Origin: an uncultured Subdoligranulum sp. | Lineage (GTDB): Bacteria; Bacillota; Clostridia; Oscillospirales; Ruminococcaceae | Direction: 5' to 3' | Length of the DNA: 64,000 nucleotides | Assembly (NCBI GenBank): GCA_900545545.1 | Contig: UQZO01000004.1 | Coordinates: 135,591-199,590 of the forward strand | Shown: positions 16,894 to 25,367 of the stretch, piece after piece | Layout of the letters: the number at the start of each line of letters is the position of its first letter | Numbering within the stretch: the first letter of the stretch is position 1 | Program-made: the position numbers and the translations under genes | The notes under the pieces: model-generated | What the model was told of the DNA's origin: nothing | The model's input: the letters and a program-made list of their open reading frames with translations, nothing else | Databases searched by the model: none

Positions 16894-16966
16894 CACACAA
16901 ACTGCCTGCCCGCCGCGGCGGGCGGTACTTGAAACGGGGGCGGGGGCCCCAGAACGGAAAGGGGCT

Positions 16967-17368
16967 TTGCCTGTGTATCGTGCCCGGGAAAAACAAATGT
17001 CCATCTATGACTATCTGCCGCCCTACCATGGGGAACTCAGCGGCCGCAACCGCTGGCTGCTGCTGGCCGATGCCATTGACTGGGATCAGTTTGAAAAATC
17101 CTACAGCGAACTGTTTGCCCCCGGCGGCAAAACGGCTATCTCGGCGCGCATTGCGCTGGGGTGCCGCATCATCCAGCTGCATTACCGTGTGTCGGACCGG
17201 GAAGTGGTGGCCCTGGTGCAGGAAAGCCCTTACCTGCAATATTTCATCGGGTTGGAAACCTTCACCGACCACATGCCCTTCTCGGCACGCACGGTGGCGC
17301 GTTTCCGGGCAAGAATCCCCGATAAGGCGGTGCGCCCGGCGGTGAAACTGCTGCGCAGCTTCCGCTGA
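16967..17368 (+). CDS. Solitary transposase N-terminal domain (DUF772, IS5/IS1182 type), truncated
   Basis: A 133-residue reading frame whose body is the helical N-terminal domain of IS1182/IS5 transposases: LLLADAIDWDQFEKSYSELF, ISARIALGCRIIQLHYRVSD, REVVALVQESPYLQYFIG. The DDE catalytic domain that normally follows is missing; translation stops at LLRSFR. No terminal inverted repeats are seen. It starts at a TTG preceded by GGAAAGGGG, or at the ATG at 16997. Either it is an IS remnant with an intact frame or a domesticated DNA-binding fragment. GC content matches its neighbours, which suggests long residence. Confidence 0.7.
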   Translation: MPVYRAREKQMSIYDYLPPYHGELSGRNRWLLLADAIDWDQFEKSYSELFAPGGKTAISARIALGCRIIQLHYRVSDREVVALVQESPYLQYFIGLETFTDHMPFSARTVARFRARIPDKAVRPAVKLLRSFR

Positions 17369-17394
17369 GATACTAGAAAGTATATAGAGGTTTT

Positions 17395-18261
17395 ATGGAA
17401 TTGTTTGTAGACGCGCTGCGGGATGCCTTGACCGACAGCGTCAAAATGCTGCCGTTTTTGTATCTGGCGTACCTGCTCATCGAATGGCTGGAACGCCATC
17501 ACGGCGCCCGTATCGAGCAGGCGCTGGCAGGCGGCGGCCGCTGGGGTTTTGTGCCCGGCGCTCTGCTGGGGTGTGTGCCCCAGTGTGGGTTCAGCGCTGT
17601 GGCCTCCAACCTGTATGCCAGCCGGGTCATTACCCCCGGCACCTTGCTGGCGGTCTTTATTGCCACCAGCGATGAAGCGGTGCCGCTGCTGGCGGCGGAG
17701 CCTTCCCAGTGGACAAGCCTGGTGGCGCTGCTGCTGTGCAAGGCCGTGTTCGGTATGGTGGGCGGTGCGCTGCTGGATATCCCGCTGCGCCATGTGCTGC
17801 CCCATTCGTTGTATGGCGGCTATGCCGGCCATGCCGACGAGGTGGACTGCCACGAAGAACATGAGGAGCACTGCGGTATCTGGCTGGCAGCTTTGCGCCA
17901 TACGCTGGAAATCTTTGTCTTTATTCTGCTGTTCAGTTTGCTGATCGGGCTGTTGTTTGCCTGGATCGGTGAGGAAGCCATCACCGCCGCCCTGGCCGGT
18001 ATGGGCGTTTTGCAGCCCATGCTGACAGCGCTGGTCGGCCTTGTGCCCAACTGCGCAGCCAGTGTGTTGCTGGCACAGCTCTACATCGAAGGCGCCATCT
18101 CCTTCGGCAGCCTGTTCGCCGGTCTGACGGCAGGTGCCGGTGTGGGCCTGGCGGTGCTGTGGCGCGTCAACCCCAGCTGGAAGCAGAATCTCTTTATGAC
18201 CGGCCTTTTGTGGGCAGTCGGCGCTGTGGCCGGCATGCTTTTGCAGATGGTCGCCCTGTAA
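17395..18261 (+). CDS. Putative 10-TM heavy-metal/manganese exporter (ArsP_2-like)
   Basis: A 288-residue membrane protein with about eight to ten hydrophobic spans. It shows an internal duplication typical of the putative 10TM heavy-metal exporter family: GALLGCVPQCGFSAVASNLY in the first half and LVGLVPNCAASVLLAQLY in the second. Both halves carry a Cys next to a Pro in a membrane dip, as expected of a metal pathway. A His/Asp/Glu-rich cytoplasmic loop (HADEVDCHEEHEEHC, near residue 145) could bind metal. The short ribosome site AGAGG lies close to the ATG. It lies 133 bases before the epimerase gene and downstream of the degenerate ATPase gene, which would fit metal handling, but substrate is not proven. 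Confidence 0.75.
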   Translation: MELFVDALRDALTDSVKMLPFLYLAYLLIEWLERHHGARIEQALAGGGRWGFVPGALLGCVPQCGFSAVASNLYASRVITPGTLLAVFIATSDEAVPLLAAEPSQWTSLVALLLCKAVFGMVGGALLDIPLRHVLPHSLYGGYAGHADEVDCHEEHEEHCGIWLAALRHTLEIFVFILLFSLLIGLLFAWIGEEAITAALAGMGVLQPMLTALVGLVPNCAASVLLAQLYIEGAISFGSLFAGLTAGAGVGLAVLWRVNPSWKQNLFMTGLLWAVGAVAGMLLQMVAL

Positions 18262-18319
18262 GCAAGCCCCGATTGCCCCCGCCGCGGCGGGAAAACATAG
18301 CATACTGGAGGTAACAGCA

Positions 18320-19201
18320 ATGCAGCATACCATTGAAAACGACATCCTGCGCCTGACGGTGGATACCCATGGCGCTGAGGCGGTCAGCGTCATCCATAAA
18401 CCGACCGGAGCCGAACTGCTCTGGTGCGGCGACAAGTCGGTCTGGGGCCGCCATGCGCCGATTCTGTTCCCTTACACCGGCAAACTGACCGGCGGCAAGA
18501 TGATCGCAAAGGGGGTAGAGTACCAGGGCGGCCAGCACGGCTTTGCCCGGGATGTGGAGCATACCCTGACTCGCCAGACCGATGATACGCTGGAATTTGA
18601 ACTGCACGCCAATGCGGAAACGCTGCCCAAATGGCCCTACGCCTTTGTGCTGCGTTCCACCTTTGTGCTGGACGGGGAGACCATCCACCACACCCTCTGC
18701 GTGGAAAACCCCGTGGAGGAACAGCTGCGCTTCGGCATCGGTTATCACCCGGCCTTTGCGCTGCCCTTCGATGACCGCCACACCACCGAGGACTATGAGG
18801 TCCGCTTTGACGGCATCGAGTCCCCGCTGTGCGTCAGCGCGCAGCCCAATGGTCTGCTCAACGGCCAGAGCTATTACCTGGCCCGCAACACCGAGACCAT
18901 TCCGCTGACCGATGACCTGTTTGACAGCGACAGCCACTGCATGGTCAACCTGCGCAGCCAGCATGTCTCCATTGTGGAGAAAGATACCGGCCGCAGCGTG
19001 ATCTGCAATGTGGAAGGTTACCCCTATGTGCTGATCTGGTCGGCTGCCAAAAAGCCGCTGCACTTTGTCTGCATCGAGCCGTGGCACAGCCTGCCCGGTG
19101 AGGAGGACGGCCCGCTGGAATGGGAGCAGCGTCCCTGCGCCGCTTCGCTGAAGCGCGGCGAGAGCTGGTCCACCACGCTGTCCACCACCTTTGTGCGCTG
19201 A
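18320..19201 (+). CDS. Aldose 1-epimerase family protein (LacX-like)
   Basis: A 293-residue cytoplasmic mutarotase-fold protein of the LacX subgroup, which interconverts anomers of hexoses or hexose phosphates. Recognisable features are DTHGAEAVSVIHKPTGAELLW near residue 15, APILFPYTGKL, GQHGFARD, the catalytic His region GIGYHPAFALPF and the catalytic Glu in CIEPWHSLPG. Length fits the family. The site GGAGG precedes the start. It is 10 bases upstream of the DUF6311 membrane protein gene, so the two are likely co-transcribed and may both touch sugar metabolism of the envelope. The exact sugar is unknown. Confidence 0.88.
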   Translation: MQHTIENDILRLTVDTHGAEAVSVIHKPTGAELLWCGDKSVWGRHAPILFPYTGKLTGGKMIAKGVEYQGGQHGFARDVEHTLTRQTDDTLEFELHANAETLPKWPYAFVLRSTFVLDGETIHHTLCVENPVEEQLRFGIGYHPAFALPFDDRHTTEDYEVRFDGIESPLCVSAQPNGLLNGQSYYLARNTETIPLTDDLFDSDSHCMVNLRSQHVSIVEKDTGRSVICNVEGYPYVLIWSAAKKPLHFVCIEPWHSLPGEEDGPLEWEQRPCAASLKRGESWSTTLSTTFVR

Positions 19202-19210
19202 GGAAGCCCG

Positions 19211-21238
19211 ATGCATAAGACTGCCATCCTGAAAAAATATCAATGGCCGATGACCGGTGCGCTGTTGGGCGCGCTGGTCTTTGTGGCTTTGTACGGGGTG
19301 CGTGTGCTGGACCCCACCTGCGTGGACTGGATTTTGAACAATCCCAGCCCGGACCCTTCCCAGCATTATCTGGGCTGGGCCTTCTTCCGCAACAGCACGG
19401 TGCGCCTGCCCTATTTGGGGGCGAACTACAGTGTCATCTACCCCTACCGCACCAGCATTTTGTTTACCGATTCCATTCCGCTGCTGGCGCTGCTGGGCAA
19501 GCTGTTCAGCCCCATTCTGCCGGCACGGTTTCAGTATTTCGGCTGGTGGGGGCTTTTGTGCTATGCGTTGCAGGGCGGCCTGGCCCAGGCAATTCTGGCC
19601 CGGCTGGGCGGCGTCCGTCCCGGGCAGACTGCCAGGGCATGGGCCAGTGTGGCGGGTGCCGGGGTGCTGGTGCTGTTCCCGGCATTGACAGTGCGCATGT
19701 TTGCCCACACGGCACTGGCTGCCAACTGGCTGGTGTTGCTGGCCATCTGGCTGTGGCTGCGGTGTGATGCCTTGCTGCCCACCACCCGGCGGGCCTGCCT
19801 GGCCTGGGCTGGTATGGGGGTGCTCTGTGCCGGGATTCACCTGTACTATCTGCCCATGGTGGGCATTGTACTGGTGGGCTATGCGGTGCGCCGCGGCCTG
19901 CAAAAGCGCGGCGTGGCGGCGGTATTGCTGCCGGTGGTGTGCTTCTGTGCCGCTGCCCTGGCGGAACTGGTGCTGCTGGGGGCGTTTGCCTCCAATTTTG
20001 CCGGTTATTCCAACGGCTATCTCAACGGCGCCGACCTTGCCAATCTGGTAGTTCCGGGCCTTGCGGCCAGCTGGGAGCAGAACGTCTACATCGGCCTTGG
20101 TGCCGTAGCCGCGCTGGTGCTGGCGTTGGGGAGTTTTGGAATCGCCTGTGCGCGGGGTAAAGTGGCAGCCGTGGCGGGATTTTTCCGCCGCCATCGGATC
20201 TGGCTCATCGCCGGGGCGGTGGTGCTGTTGCTGGACGCCATCGCAGCCATGGGCAATACCATCACCCTGGGCGGCGTTACTCTGGGAACGGTGCCCATCC
20301 CCCAGGTACTGATGGATTTCTGGGCTATGTTCTCCTCCTGCGCGCGGCTGGCCTGGCTGGCCGGTATGCTGCTGGCGTTGCTGGCCTGCGGTGTGGTGCT
20401 GCGGCTGTGGAACGGCCGTGTGGCTGTGGTGCTGCTGGCAGCCTGTGCGTTGCTGCAGGGCTATGGCCAGCGCGACGAACTGGCCAAGCGGTTTGCTACC
20501 TACCACGATGACGCCACCTACACAGACCAGACCCGGCTGACCGACCCGGCGTGGGAGAGCCTGGCCGAAAGCGGCCGGTTCAGCCACCTGGCTTTTGTCA
20601 GCTTTGATTTTGAACACGACGAATTCTGGGACCTGGCTGCTTTTGCGGCCGACCACGGCTGGACCTCCAACAGCTTCTACATGGGGCACATGGACGGCAA
20701 CCTGGCGGCGGTGACGCTGGCGGGGGAGATGAACACTCTTTCGGCCGATACGCTGTATGTCTTTGTGGATGAGGATGAGCTGGCCCGGGATTCCTTCGGG
20801 CTGAACTATTACCGGCTGGATGGCATCCTGATCGGCAGTGTGGAACCGCTGGACCTGACGCCGGACCCGGCACCGGAAACCGATTCCCACGCCATGGACC
20901 TGCGCCTGTCCGATGTGATCAACGGTTCTGTTACCGCCGATGGGGTGGAGCTGAGCAGCGGCGGCGAGATGATGACCGACTCCTGGATGCTGTTCCCCGG
21001 CACCTACCGCGTGACGCTGACGGGCAGCGGCTTTGACCACAGCTACATCTATGCACGCCACGGCCTCATCAACCAGGAAACCTACAAACTGGACATCGAA
21101 TTCACCGATATTGCCCCGGAGAAGATGACCTTCACCTTTACCACAGGGGAGCCGCTTTACTACTGGTGCACGGCGGTGCATACCCTGGACGATACCCCCA
21201 TCACCGTCACCGGTGTGACGGTAGAAAAAACGGCCTGA
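19211..21238 (+). CDS. Polytopic membrane protein, DUF6311-like (GtrIII-type glycosyltransferase relative)
   Basis: A 675-residue protein with about ten to twelve membrane spans in the first 420 residues and a C-terminal extracytoplasmic domain of about 250 residues. The first loop after span one has the family signature PDPSQHYLGWAFFRNS, and an RTSILFTDSIPLLALLGKLF stretch follows, typical of the DUF6311 family, which resembles lipid-linked-sugar glycosyltransferases. A GT-C type role in decorating wall glycopolymers is inferred from topology. The start has GAGGAAG. The C-terminal domain is rich in Asp and aromatic residues and looks like a beta-sandwich carbohydrate-contacting domain. It is the last gene before the riboswitch-controlled ATPase. 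Confidence 0.65.
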   Translation: MHKTAILKKYQWPMTGALLGALVFVALYGVRVLDPTCVDWILNNPSPDPSQHYLGWAFFRNSTVRLPYLGANYSVIYPYRTSILFTDSIPLLALLGKLFSPILPARFQYFGWWGLLCYALQGGLAQAILARLGGVRPGQTARAWASVAGAGVLVLFPALTVRMFAHTALAANWLVLLAIWLWLRCDALLPTTRRACLAWAGMGVLCAGIHLYYLPMVGIVLVGYAVRRGLQKRGVAAVLLPVVCFCAAALAELVLLGAFASNFAGYSNGYLNGADLANLVVPGLAASWEQNVYIGLGAVAALVLALGSFGIACARGKVAAVAGFFRRHRIWLIAGAVVLLLDAIAAMGNTITLGGVTLGTVPIPQVLMDFWAMFSSCARLAWLAGMLLALLACGVVLRLWNGRVAVVLLAACALLQGYGQRDELAKRFATYHDDATYTDQTRLTDPAWESLAESGRFSHLAFVSFDFEHDEFWDLAAFAADHGWTSNSFYMGHMDGNLAAVTLAGEMNTLSADTLYVFVDEDELARDSFGLNYYRLDGILIGSVEPLDLTPDPAPETDSHAMDLRLSDVINGSVTADGVELSSGGEMMTDSWMLFPGTYRVTLTGSGFDHSYIYARHGLINQETYKLDIEFTDIAPEKMTFTFTTGEPLYYWCTAVHTLDDTPITVTGVTVEKTA

Positions 21239-21262
21239 TGCTATTTTCATGTACGGTTATGC

Positions 21263-21292
21263 TTGACAAACGCCGGGCAGCCTGCGTACAAT
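21263..21292 (+). promoter_or_regulatory. Sigma-A promoter of the riboswitch-controlled P-type ATPase
   Basis: TTGACA (21263-21268), 18-base spacer, TACAAT (21287-21292), immediately before the riboswitch aptamer. Confidence 0.8.
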
Positions 21293-21300
21293 GAAGATAC

Positions 21301-21427
21301 CATGAGGGAGTAGTTCCGCACCGCATGGTGCGTGGCGCGTTCGACATACCCGGCCGCCAGGCCCGGACCGCCGAATCAAGAAGAATGAGACTCATGCACA
21401 GGGGATTCCCTGTGCATGAGTTTTTTA
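21301..21427 (+). ncRNA. yybP-ykoY (Mn2+) riboswitch with transcription terminator
   Basis: The leader shows the conserved yybP-ykoY elements: GGGAGTAG just 3' of the first strand of P1 (21306-21313), GTTCGACATACC in the internal loop (21339-21350) and AATCAAGAAGAATGAG at the 3' side. P1 can form between CATGAG (21301-21306) and CTCATG (21391-21396). The same CTCATG belongs to the 5' arm of a strong terminator (21389-21404 with 21407-21421, then TTTTTT), so the two folds exclude each other. Manganese binding that stabilises P1 would break the terminator and turn the downstream ATPase gene on. The same pairing of riboswitch and P-type ATPase is established for yoaB of Lactococcus. Confidence 0.85.
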
Positions 21428-21453
21428 TATGTATCCGAAAGGAGCGACCCACG

Positions 21454-24099
21454 ATGAAACAGGTTTATACGCAACCCGTTGATGATCTCTTACGGCAGTT
21501 GGACACCTCGGAAAACGGCCTTACTGCCGAGCAGGCGGCAGAACGCTTGCAGAAGTACGGCCCCAATGCACTGCGTGCCGCACCAAAACCTACGCTGGTG
21601 CAGCGGTTCCTGGGGCAACTCAAGGACCCCATGCTGCTGATCCTGCTGGCGGCAGCGGCGGTATCGGGCGTTACGAACTATCTGGCCGGGGAGGATTTTG
21701 CCGAAGCGGCCATCATCCTGATCGTGGTGCTGCTCAATGCAGTGCTGGGGGTTTTTCAGGAAAGCAAGGCCGAAGAGGCCATCGAAGCGCTGCAAACGAT
21801 GACGGCGGCTACCTGCAAAGTGCTGCGGGACGGCCGCCAGACCGTGCTGCACAGCGATAAACTGGTGCCCGGCGATGTGGTGGTGCTGGAAGCGGGGGAC
21901 AGTGTGCCCGCCGACGGCCGCCTGCTGGAGAGCGCCAGCCTGAAAATCGAGGAAGCGGCCCTGACCGGCGAGAGCGTACCGGTAACCAAAGCCGTGCAAT
22001 TGCTGGGTCTGGCGCCCGGGCAGCAGGATGTGCCCCTGGGGGACCGCAAAAACATGTGCTACATGGGGTCCACTGTGGTATATGGCCGTGGCCGTGCGGT
22101 GATCACCGCCACCGGCATGCAGACGGAGATGGGCAAGATCGCCGGGGCGCTGGCCGGTACCGAGGATGAACAGACCCCGTTGCAGCGCCGTCTGGATGAA
22201 CTGGGCCGTACCCTGTCCAAGCTGGTGCTGGGCATCTGCGTCTTTATCTTCGTGTTTGATCTGTTCGTGGCAGGTTCCTTTACGCTGGAAAGTATCCTCT
22301 CCACCTTTATGGTGGCTGTCTCGCTGGCGGTGGCGGCCATCCCCGAAGGCCTGGCTACGGTGGTGACGGTGGTGCTGTCCATCGGCGTGACCAATATGAG
22401 CAAACGCAAGGCGGTGATCCGCCGCCTGACCGCCGTGGAAACCCTGGGCTGCACCCAGGTCATCTGTACCGACAAGACCGGCACGCTGACCCAGAACCGC
22501 ATGACGGTGGTGGAACATTTGGGCGATACCCAGGCCCTGGCAACAGCCATGGCGCTGTGCAATGATGCCAATCTGGGGGCAGACGGCAAGGCGGAGGGCG
22601 AGCCCACCGAAGCAGCGCTGGTGGATTTTGCAGCTGCTGAAGGTCTGCCCAAAGACCGTCTGGCCGTCGAACAGCCCCGTGTGGACGAGGCCCCCTTCGA
22701 TTCCGGCCGTAAGATGATGTCCACCGTGCACAAAACGGCACAGGGATATATTCAATATACAAAGGGTGCCCCTGACGTGGTGCTGCGGCAGTGCACGACC
22801 TACCTGGAAGAGGGGAAAGTACACCCCATGACCGAAGCCAAGCGCAGCGAATGGCTGGCCCGGAACAAAGGCATGGCAGACCGTGCCCTGCGCGTGCTGG
22901 CAGCCGCCCAACGGCTCTGGCCGGAACAGCCTGCTTCCCACGAACCGGAATTCCTGGAACAGGAGCTTTGCTTTGTGGGGCTGACGGGGATGATCGACCC
23001 TGTCCGGCCCGAGGTACAGGCCGCCATTGCGGAATGCCGCCGTGCAGGCATCCGCCCTGTCATGATCACCGGCGACCACAAGGATACCGCTGTGGCCATT
23101 GCCAAACAGCTGCAGATCATCGACGATGCCTCCCAGGCGGTGACGGGGGCCGAGCTGGATGCCCTCTCGGACGAGGAACTGGCCGAAGCCGTGGAGCACT
23201 ACGGCGTCTATGCGCGAGTGCAGCCGGAGCATAAATCCCGCATTGTTTCGGCGTGGCGCAGCAAGGGGGCTGTTACGGCCATGACCGGCGACGGCGTAAA
23301 CGATGCCCCCTCCATCAAGATGGCGGATATCGGCATCGGCATGGGCATAACCGGTACCGATGTAACCAAGAACGTGGCCGATATGGTGCTGGCTGACGAC
23401 AACTTTGCCACCATTGTGGCGGCGGTGGAGGAAGGCCGCCGCATTTATGACAATATCCGTAAATCCATCCAGTTTTTGCTGGCTTCCAATATGAGTGAGG
23501 TGCTGGGTGTCTTCGGTGCAACGCTGCTGGGCTTTACGCTGCTCAACCCGGTCCACCTTCTCTTCATCAATCTGATCACCGACTGTTTTCCCGCGCTGGC
23601 GCTGGGCATGGAACCTGGTGAGCCGGACACCATGGACCGGCCGCCCCGCCGTGCTTCGGACGGCATCTTTGCCGGAGGCCTCGGGTTTGATATCGCCTAC
23701 CAGGGTGTGCTCATTACCGCCATTACCATGATTTCCTACATCATCGGGCACTGTATCGAGGTTGGTGCTTTTGAGATGCCCAAGGGTGTCAGCCCCGACG
23801 GCATGACGATGGCCTTTTTGACCATGAGTATGTGCGAAATTTTCCACAGCTTCAATCTGCGCAGCCAACGCAAGAGCGTCTTTGCGCTGCATACCCACAA
23901 TAAGGTGTTGTGGGGCGCTATGCTAGGCAGCCTGGTGCTGACCACCGCGGTACTGGAAATTCCGCCTGTTGCCAGCATGTTTGGCTTTACCCCGGTTTCT
24001 GTGGCGGAATACCTGATCGCCCTGGCCCTGGCGGTACTGGTCATTCCCATTGTGGAACTGGTCAAGTGGATCCAGCGCCGCCGGACCCGCGGCATCTGA
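21454..24099 (+). CDS. P-type (P2A) cation-transporting ATPase, probable Mn2+/Ca2+ exporter
   Basis: This 881-residue ATPase exports divalent cations from the cytoplasm. All catalytic motifs are present: TGES (171), PEGLATVV in span four, the phosphorylated Asp340 in DKTGTLTQN, KGAPD of the nucleotide domain and TGDGVNDAPS (611). The N-terminal cation-ATPase domain begins PVDDLLRQLDTSENGLTAEQAAERL. The start ATG at 21454 follows AAAGGAG; the longer frame upstream is riboswitch sequence. P2A pumps include SERCA-like calcium pumps; the manganese riboswitch in its leader argues that Mn2+ is at least one substrate. It is monocistronic. Confidence 0.92.
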   Translation: MKQVYTQPVDDLLRQLDTSENGLTAEQAAERLQKYGPNALRAAPKPTLVQRFLGQLKDPMLLILLAAAAVSGVTNYLAGEDFAEAAIILIVVLLNAVLGVFQESKAEEAIEALQTMTAATCKVLRDGRQTVLHSDKLVPGDVVVLEAGDSVPADGRLLESASLKIEEAALTGESVPVTKAVQLLGLAPGQQDVPLGDRKNMCYMGSTVVYGRGRAVITATGMQTEMGKIAGALAGTEDEQTPLQRRLDELGRTLSKLVLGICVFIFVFDLFVAGSFTLESILSTFMVAVSLAVAAIPEGLATVVTVVLSIGVTNMSKRKAVIRRLTAVETLGCTQVICTDKTGTLTQNRMTVVEHLGDTQALATAMALCNDANLGADGKAEGEPTEAALVDFAAAEGLPKDRLAVEQPRVDEAPFDSGRKMMSTVHKTAQGYIQYTKGAPDVVLRQCTTYLEEGKVHPMTEAKRSEWLARNKGMADRALRVLAAAQRLWPEQPASHEPEFLEQELCFVGLTGMIDPVRPEVQAAIAECRRAGIRPVMITGDHKDTAVAIAKQLQIIDDASQAVTGAELDALSDEELAEAVEHYGVYARVQPEHKSRIVSAWRSKGAVTAMTGDGVNDAPSIKMADIGIGMGITGTDVTKNVADMVLADDNFATIVAAVEEGRRIYDNIRKSIQFLLASNMSEVLGVFGATLLGFTLLNPVHLLFINLITDCFPALALGMEPGEPDTMDRPPRRASDGIFAGGLGFDIAYQGVLITAITMISYIIGHCIEVGAFEMPKGVSPDGMTMAFLTMSMCEIFHSFNLRSQRKSVFALHTHNKVLWGAMLGSLVLTTAVLEIPPVASMFGFTPVSVAEYLIALALAVLVIPIVELVKWIQRRRTRGI

Positions 24100-24110
24100 A
24101 AAACAAACAA

Positions 24111-24139
24111 AATGCGGCACCCACACAGGGTGCCGCTTT
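24111..24139. terminator. Bidirectional intrinsic terminator
   Basis: A 9-bp stem (24114-24122 with 24128-24136) is followed by TTT on the plus strand and by ATTTTGTTTG on the minus strand, between the convergent ATPase and lrgB genes. Confidence 0.8.
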
Positions 24140-24150
24140 GGTATTGTGTA

Positions 24151-24846
24151 TTACGGTAAAAAGTTGGCAACCACCGGTGCCAGTACCGCAGTCAGCACAC
24201 CGGCCACCGCGATGGCCAGGCCGCTGATGGCGCCTTCCACCTCGCCCATTTCCAGGGCTTTGCTGGTGCCCACGGCGTGAGCTGAAGTGCCCAGCGCCAG
24301 ACCTTTGGCGATGGGGTGGGTGATGTGGCAGACCTTGCAGACGGTTTCTGCCAGCAGGCTGCCCGCAATGCCGGTGAGGATGATGACGGCACCCGCCAGA
24401 GAGGCTGTGCCGCCCAGCGTTTCGGCAATGTCCATGCCGATGGCGGTGGTCACCGATTTGGGCAGTAGGGTCACGGCGTTGGCCCGTTCCATGTTCAGCA
24501 CCCAGGCCATCACCAGCACGCTGCCCAGGCTGGTGATGACGCCGGCCAGAATGGCAGCCAGGATGGCGCCCACGTTTTTCTCCAGCAGATCCCACTTTTC
24601 ATACAGCGGAATAGCCAGGCTGACGGTGGCCGGAGCCAGCAGCCAGTTCACCGGGGCGGCGCTGGCGCTGTAGTCGGCATAGGGGATGGCAAAACATCGC
24701 AGGAAAACGATCATAAAGATGCTGCCCATCAGCAGCGGATTGAACAGCGCCAGTTTGGTTTTGCGGTTGACCAGCATGCCCAGGGCATAAGCGGCCAGCG
24801 TGGCAAAAACGCCCCAGCTGGCGCAGTTGTGCAAAAATTCACTCAT
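24151..24846 (-). CDS. lrgB: LrgB/CidB family membrane protein
   Basis: This 231-residue polytopic protein is the larger partner of the LrgA/LrgB (CidA/CidB) pair; in other bacteria the pair modulates murein hydrolase activity or exports pyruvate or glycolate. Typical features are FNPLLMGSIFMIVFL early on, LAPATVSLAIPLYEKWDLLEKN, PKSVTTAIGMDIAETLGG, and GTSAHAVGTSKALEMGE near the end. The start ATG at 24846 lies inside the end of lrgA (8-base overlap) and its GGAGG is within that gene, so translation is coupled. The extended frame to 24954 is rejected. Confidence 0.92.
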   Translation of the reverse strand: MSEFLHNCASWGVFATLAAYALGMLVNRKTKLALFNPLLMGSIFMIVFLRCFAIPYADYSASAAPVNWLLAPATVSLAIPLYEKWDLLEKNVGAILAAILAGVITSLGSVLVMAWVLNMERANAVTLLPKSVTTAIGMDIAETLGGTASLAGAVIILTGIAGSLLAETVCKVCHITHPIAKGLALGTSAHAVGTSKALEMGEVEGAISGLAIAVAGVLTAVLAPVVANFLP

Positions 24847-25201
24847 GACTCTGTGCCTCCCGACGGTTGGTGCAATGCTGGGCCACGCTGCCGGTAACGG
24901 CCATGACCAAGGCGGTGATGGGAATGATGGCGATAACCACCGGGATGAACACATCCGCCAGCTGGCTGCCCAGTTCCATAACGCCGCTGGCCGCCGGAAC
25001 GAACAGCAGCGGGAAGATGCCGGTCAAAAACAACCCGGTTTCCCGCACCTGTTCCAGCCGCAGCCACTTCAGTTTCAGGGCGGCCACCATCAGCAGCAGA
25101 CCGTAGACGCTGGCCGGAATGGGCAGCGGCAGTACGGTTGCCAGAATTTCGCCCAGCAGGCAAAAACCTACGATGCGGGCAAATTGAAACACGAACTTCA
25201 T
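24839..25201 (-). CDS. lrgA: LrgA/CidA family holin-like protein
   Basis: A 120-residue, four-span membrane protein of the CidA/LrgA family, first gene of the lrgAB operon. The conserved stretch LPIPASVYGLLLMVAAL and the acidic turn before FLTGIFPLLFVPAASGVM are diagnostic. Proposed roles in the family are a holin-like pore controlling murein hydrolases or a partner in small organic acid transport. AGAGGGAAAG precedes the ATG. It is driven by an extended -10 promoter (25235-25263). No LytSR two-component regulator is adjacent. Confidence 0.92.
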   Translation of the reverse strand: MKFVFQFARIVGFCLLGEILATVLPLPIPASVYGLLLMVAALKLKWLRLEQVRETGLFLTGIFPLLFVPAASGVMELGSQLADVFIPVVIAIIPITALVMAVTGSVAQHCTNRREAQSHE

Positions 25202-25234
25202 ACACTTTCCCTCTTTATGCTAGAATGCTGCCCT

Positions 25235-25263
25235 ATCATACCACTTCTTGTCAGATTATACAA
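25235..25263 (-). promoter_or_regulatory. Promoter of lrgAB (extended -10)
   Basis: On the minus strand: TTGTAT (25258-25263), 17-base spacer ending in TGG, TATGAT (25235-25240). Confidence 0.6.
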
Positions 25264-25298
25264 TTGCCGATTATAAAATTTGTTAAATAATACTACAC

Positions 25299-25327
25299 TT
25301 GTATTTTGCCGCAGAGTGTGGTATACT
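25299..25327 (+). promoter_or_regulatory. Promoter of the small acidic protein gene (extended -10)
   Basis: TTGTAT (25299-25304), 17-base spacer ending in TGG, TATACT (25322-25327). It has the same -35 and extended -10 layout as the divergent lrgA promoter. Confidence 0.65.
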
Positions 25328-25367
25328 AACCCAAAACCATTCAGGGAATGCGAAAAGAGGTTTTGAC

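Noticed and set aside
13114..17004. A 1296-codon open frame on the minus strand
   Set aside because: It is the antisense of the 1257-residue gene; the protein is His/Arg/Gly low-complexity without domains, a common effect of GC-rich codon usage on the opposite strand.
18194..21250. A 1018-codon open frame on the minus strand
   Set aside because: It is antisense to the permease, epimerase and DUF6311 genes, with His/Gln-rich nonsense composition and no ribosome site.
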